NCBI GenBank assembly: GCA_947254045.1
Contig: CAMYBO010000003.1
Location: forward strand, 1-30,907
Direction of reading: 5' to 3'
From: an uncultured Granulicatella sp.
GTDB lineage: Bacteria > Bacillota > Bacilli > Lactobacillales > Aerococcaceae
Length of the DNA: 30,907 nt
This document shows positions 30,836-30,907 of the stretch, one piece after another (positions within the stretch are counted from its first letter, which is position 1; every line of letters begins with the position of its first letter). A program made the translations under genes and the position numbers. The notes beneath the pieces were generated by a model that was not told the origin of the DNA, did no database searches, and saw only the letters and a program-made list of their open reading frames with translations.

Positions 30836-30907
30836 ATGAGAAAAGATGAGAATGGTAAAGAAAAACAAGTGGATATTACAGGGAGAACAATTTGGACAGC
30901 GGTCCTA
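30836..30907 (+). CDS. N-terminal fragment of an unidentified protein
   Basis: ATG 30836 with AGGAGG eight bases upstream opens a frame of 24 codons that runs off the window (MRKDENGKEKQVDITGRT at the start). A charged start followed by TIWTAVL could lead into a membrane segment. It is presumably co-transcribed with the small membrane protein before it. Too little is visible for a family call. Confidence 0.5.
   Translation, partial: MRKDENGKEKQVDITGRTIWTAVL

Overview
The window is a chromosomal segment of a low-GC Gram-positive bacterium. Gene content, AGGAGG-type ribosome binding sites, sigma-A-like promoters and A/T-rich codon use all point to Lactobacillales. The combination of choline-binding repeats, a staphylococcal-type MurNAc cluster and a SirTM operon would fit a Carnobacteriaceae member such as Granulicatella, but that genus call is inference. 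No phage, insertion sequence, CRISPR array, tRNA or rRNA was seen.

Layout. 1-1643: the tail of a probable solute-binding protein and an MTA/SAH-deaminase-like amidohydrolase. 1741-2898 (minus): a class I aminotransferase, divergent from an RNA-modification operon at 3129-7667 (mnmE, a MutT-like Nudix gene, mnmG, rsmG) whose leader carries a terminator-like hairpin. 7878-8966: a secreted protein with five choline-binding-type repeats and an unrecognised C-terminal domain. 9055-11593: a nucleoid-associated protein (minus), Ogt and an aromatic-acid-exporter-like membrane protein. 11631-12972: rplK-rplA with two copies of an L1-type operator. 13123-17424: a MurNAc recycling cluster (murR divergent from murQ-murP-mupG), bracketed by two direct copies of a structured ~90-bp repeat. 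17625-19073: an amidase. 19153-24377: a complete extended SirTM operon (OYE-like, luciferase-like monooxygenase, GcvH-L, zinc macrodomain, SirTM, LplA2). 24410-25521: an L10-type leader with rplJ-rplL. 25773-27613: xpt-pbuX. 27714-28574: a Nudix gene and a small unknown gene. 28559-30490: a decayed AEC-type permease followed by a D-lactate-dehydrogenase-like gene that has lost its start codon. 30632-30907: a small membrane protein and the start of another gene.

How the genes work together. MurP, MupG and MurQ form a pathway that imports and phosphorylates MurNAc sugars, splits MurNAc6P-GlcNAc, and converts MurNAc6P to GlcNAc6P and D-lactate. MurR probably represses it through a near-perfect inverted repeat between the divergent promoters. 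The SirTM operon encodes a lipoyl carrier (GcvH-L), the ligase that lipoylates it (LplA2), a sirtuin that ADP-ribosylates the lipoylated carrier and a macrodomain that reverses this, plus two flavin oxidoreductases. It is the most striking system here. It is described in staphylococci and streptococci, but its redox substrate is unsettled, and this OYE member lacks both canonical active-site histidines.

The most novel-looking signals are the repeat pair bracketing the MurNAc cluster, the mnmE leader hairpin, the unknown domain of the repeat protein, the paired L1 operators, and a 22-bp-phased direct repeat upstream of the last small genes.
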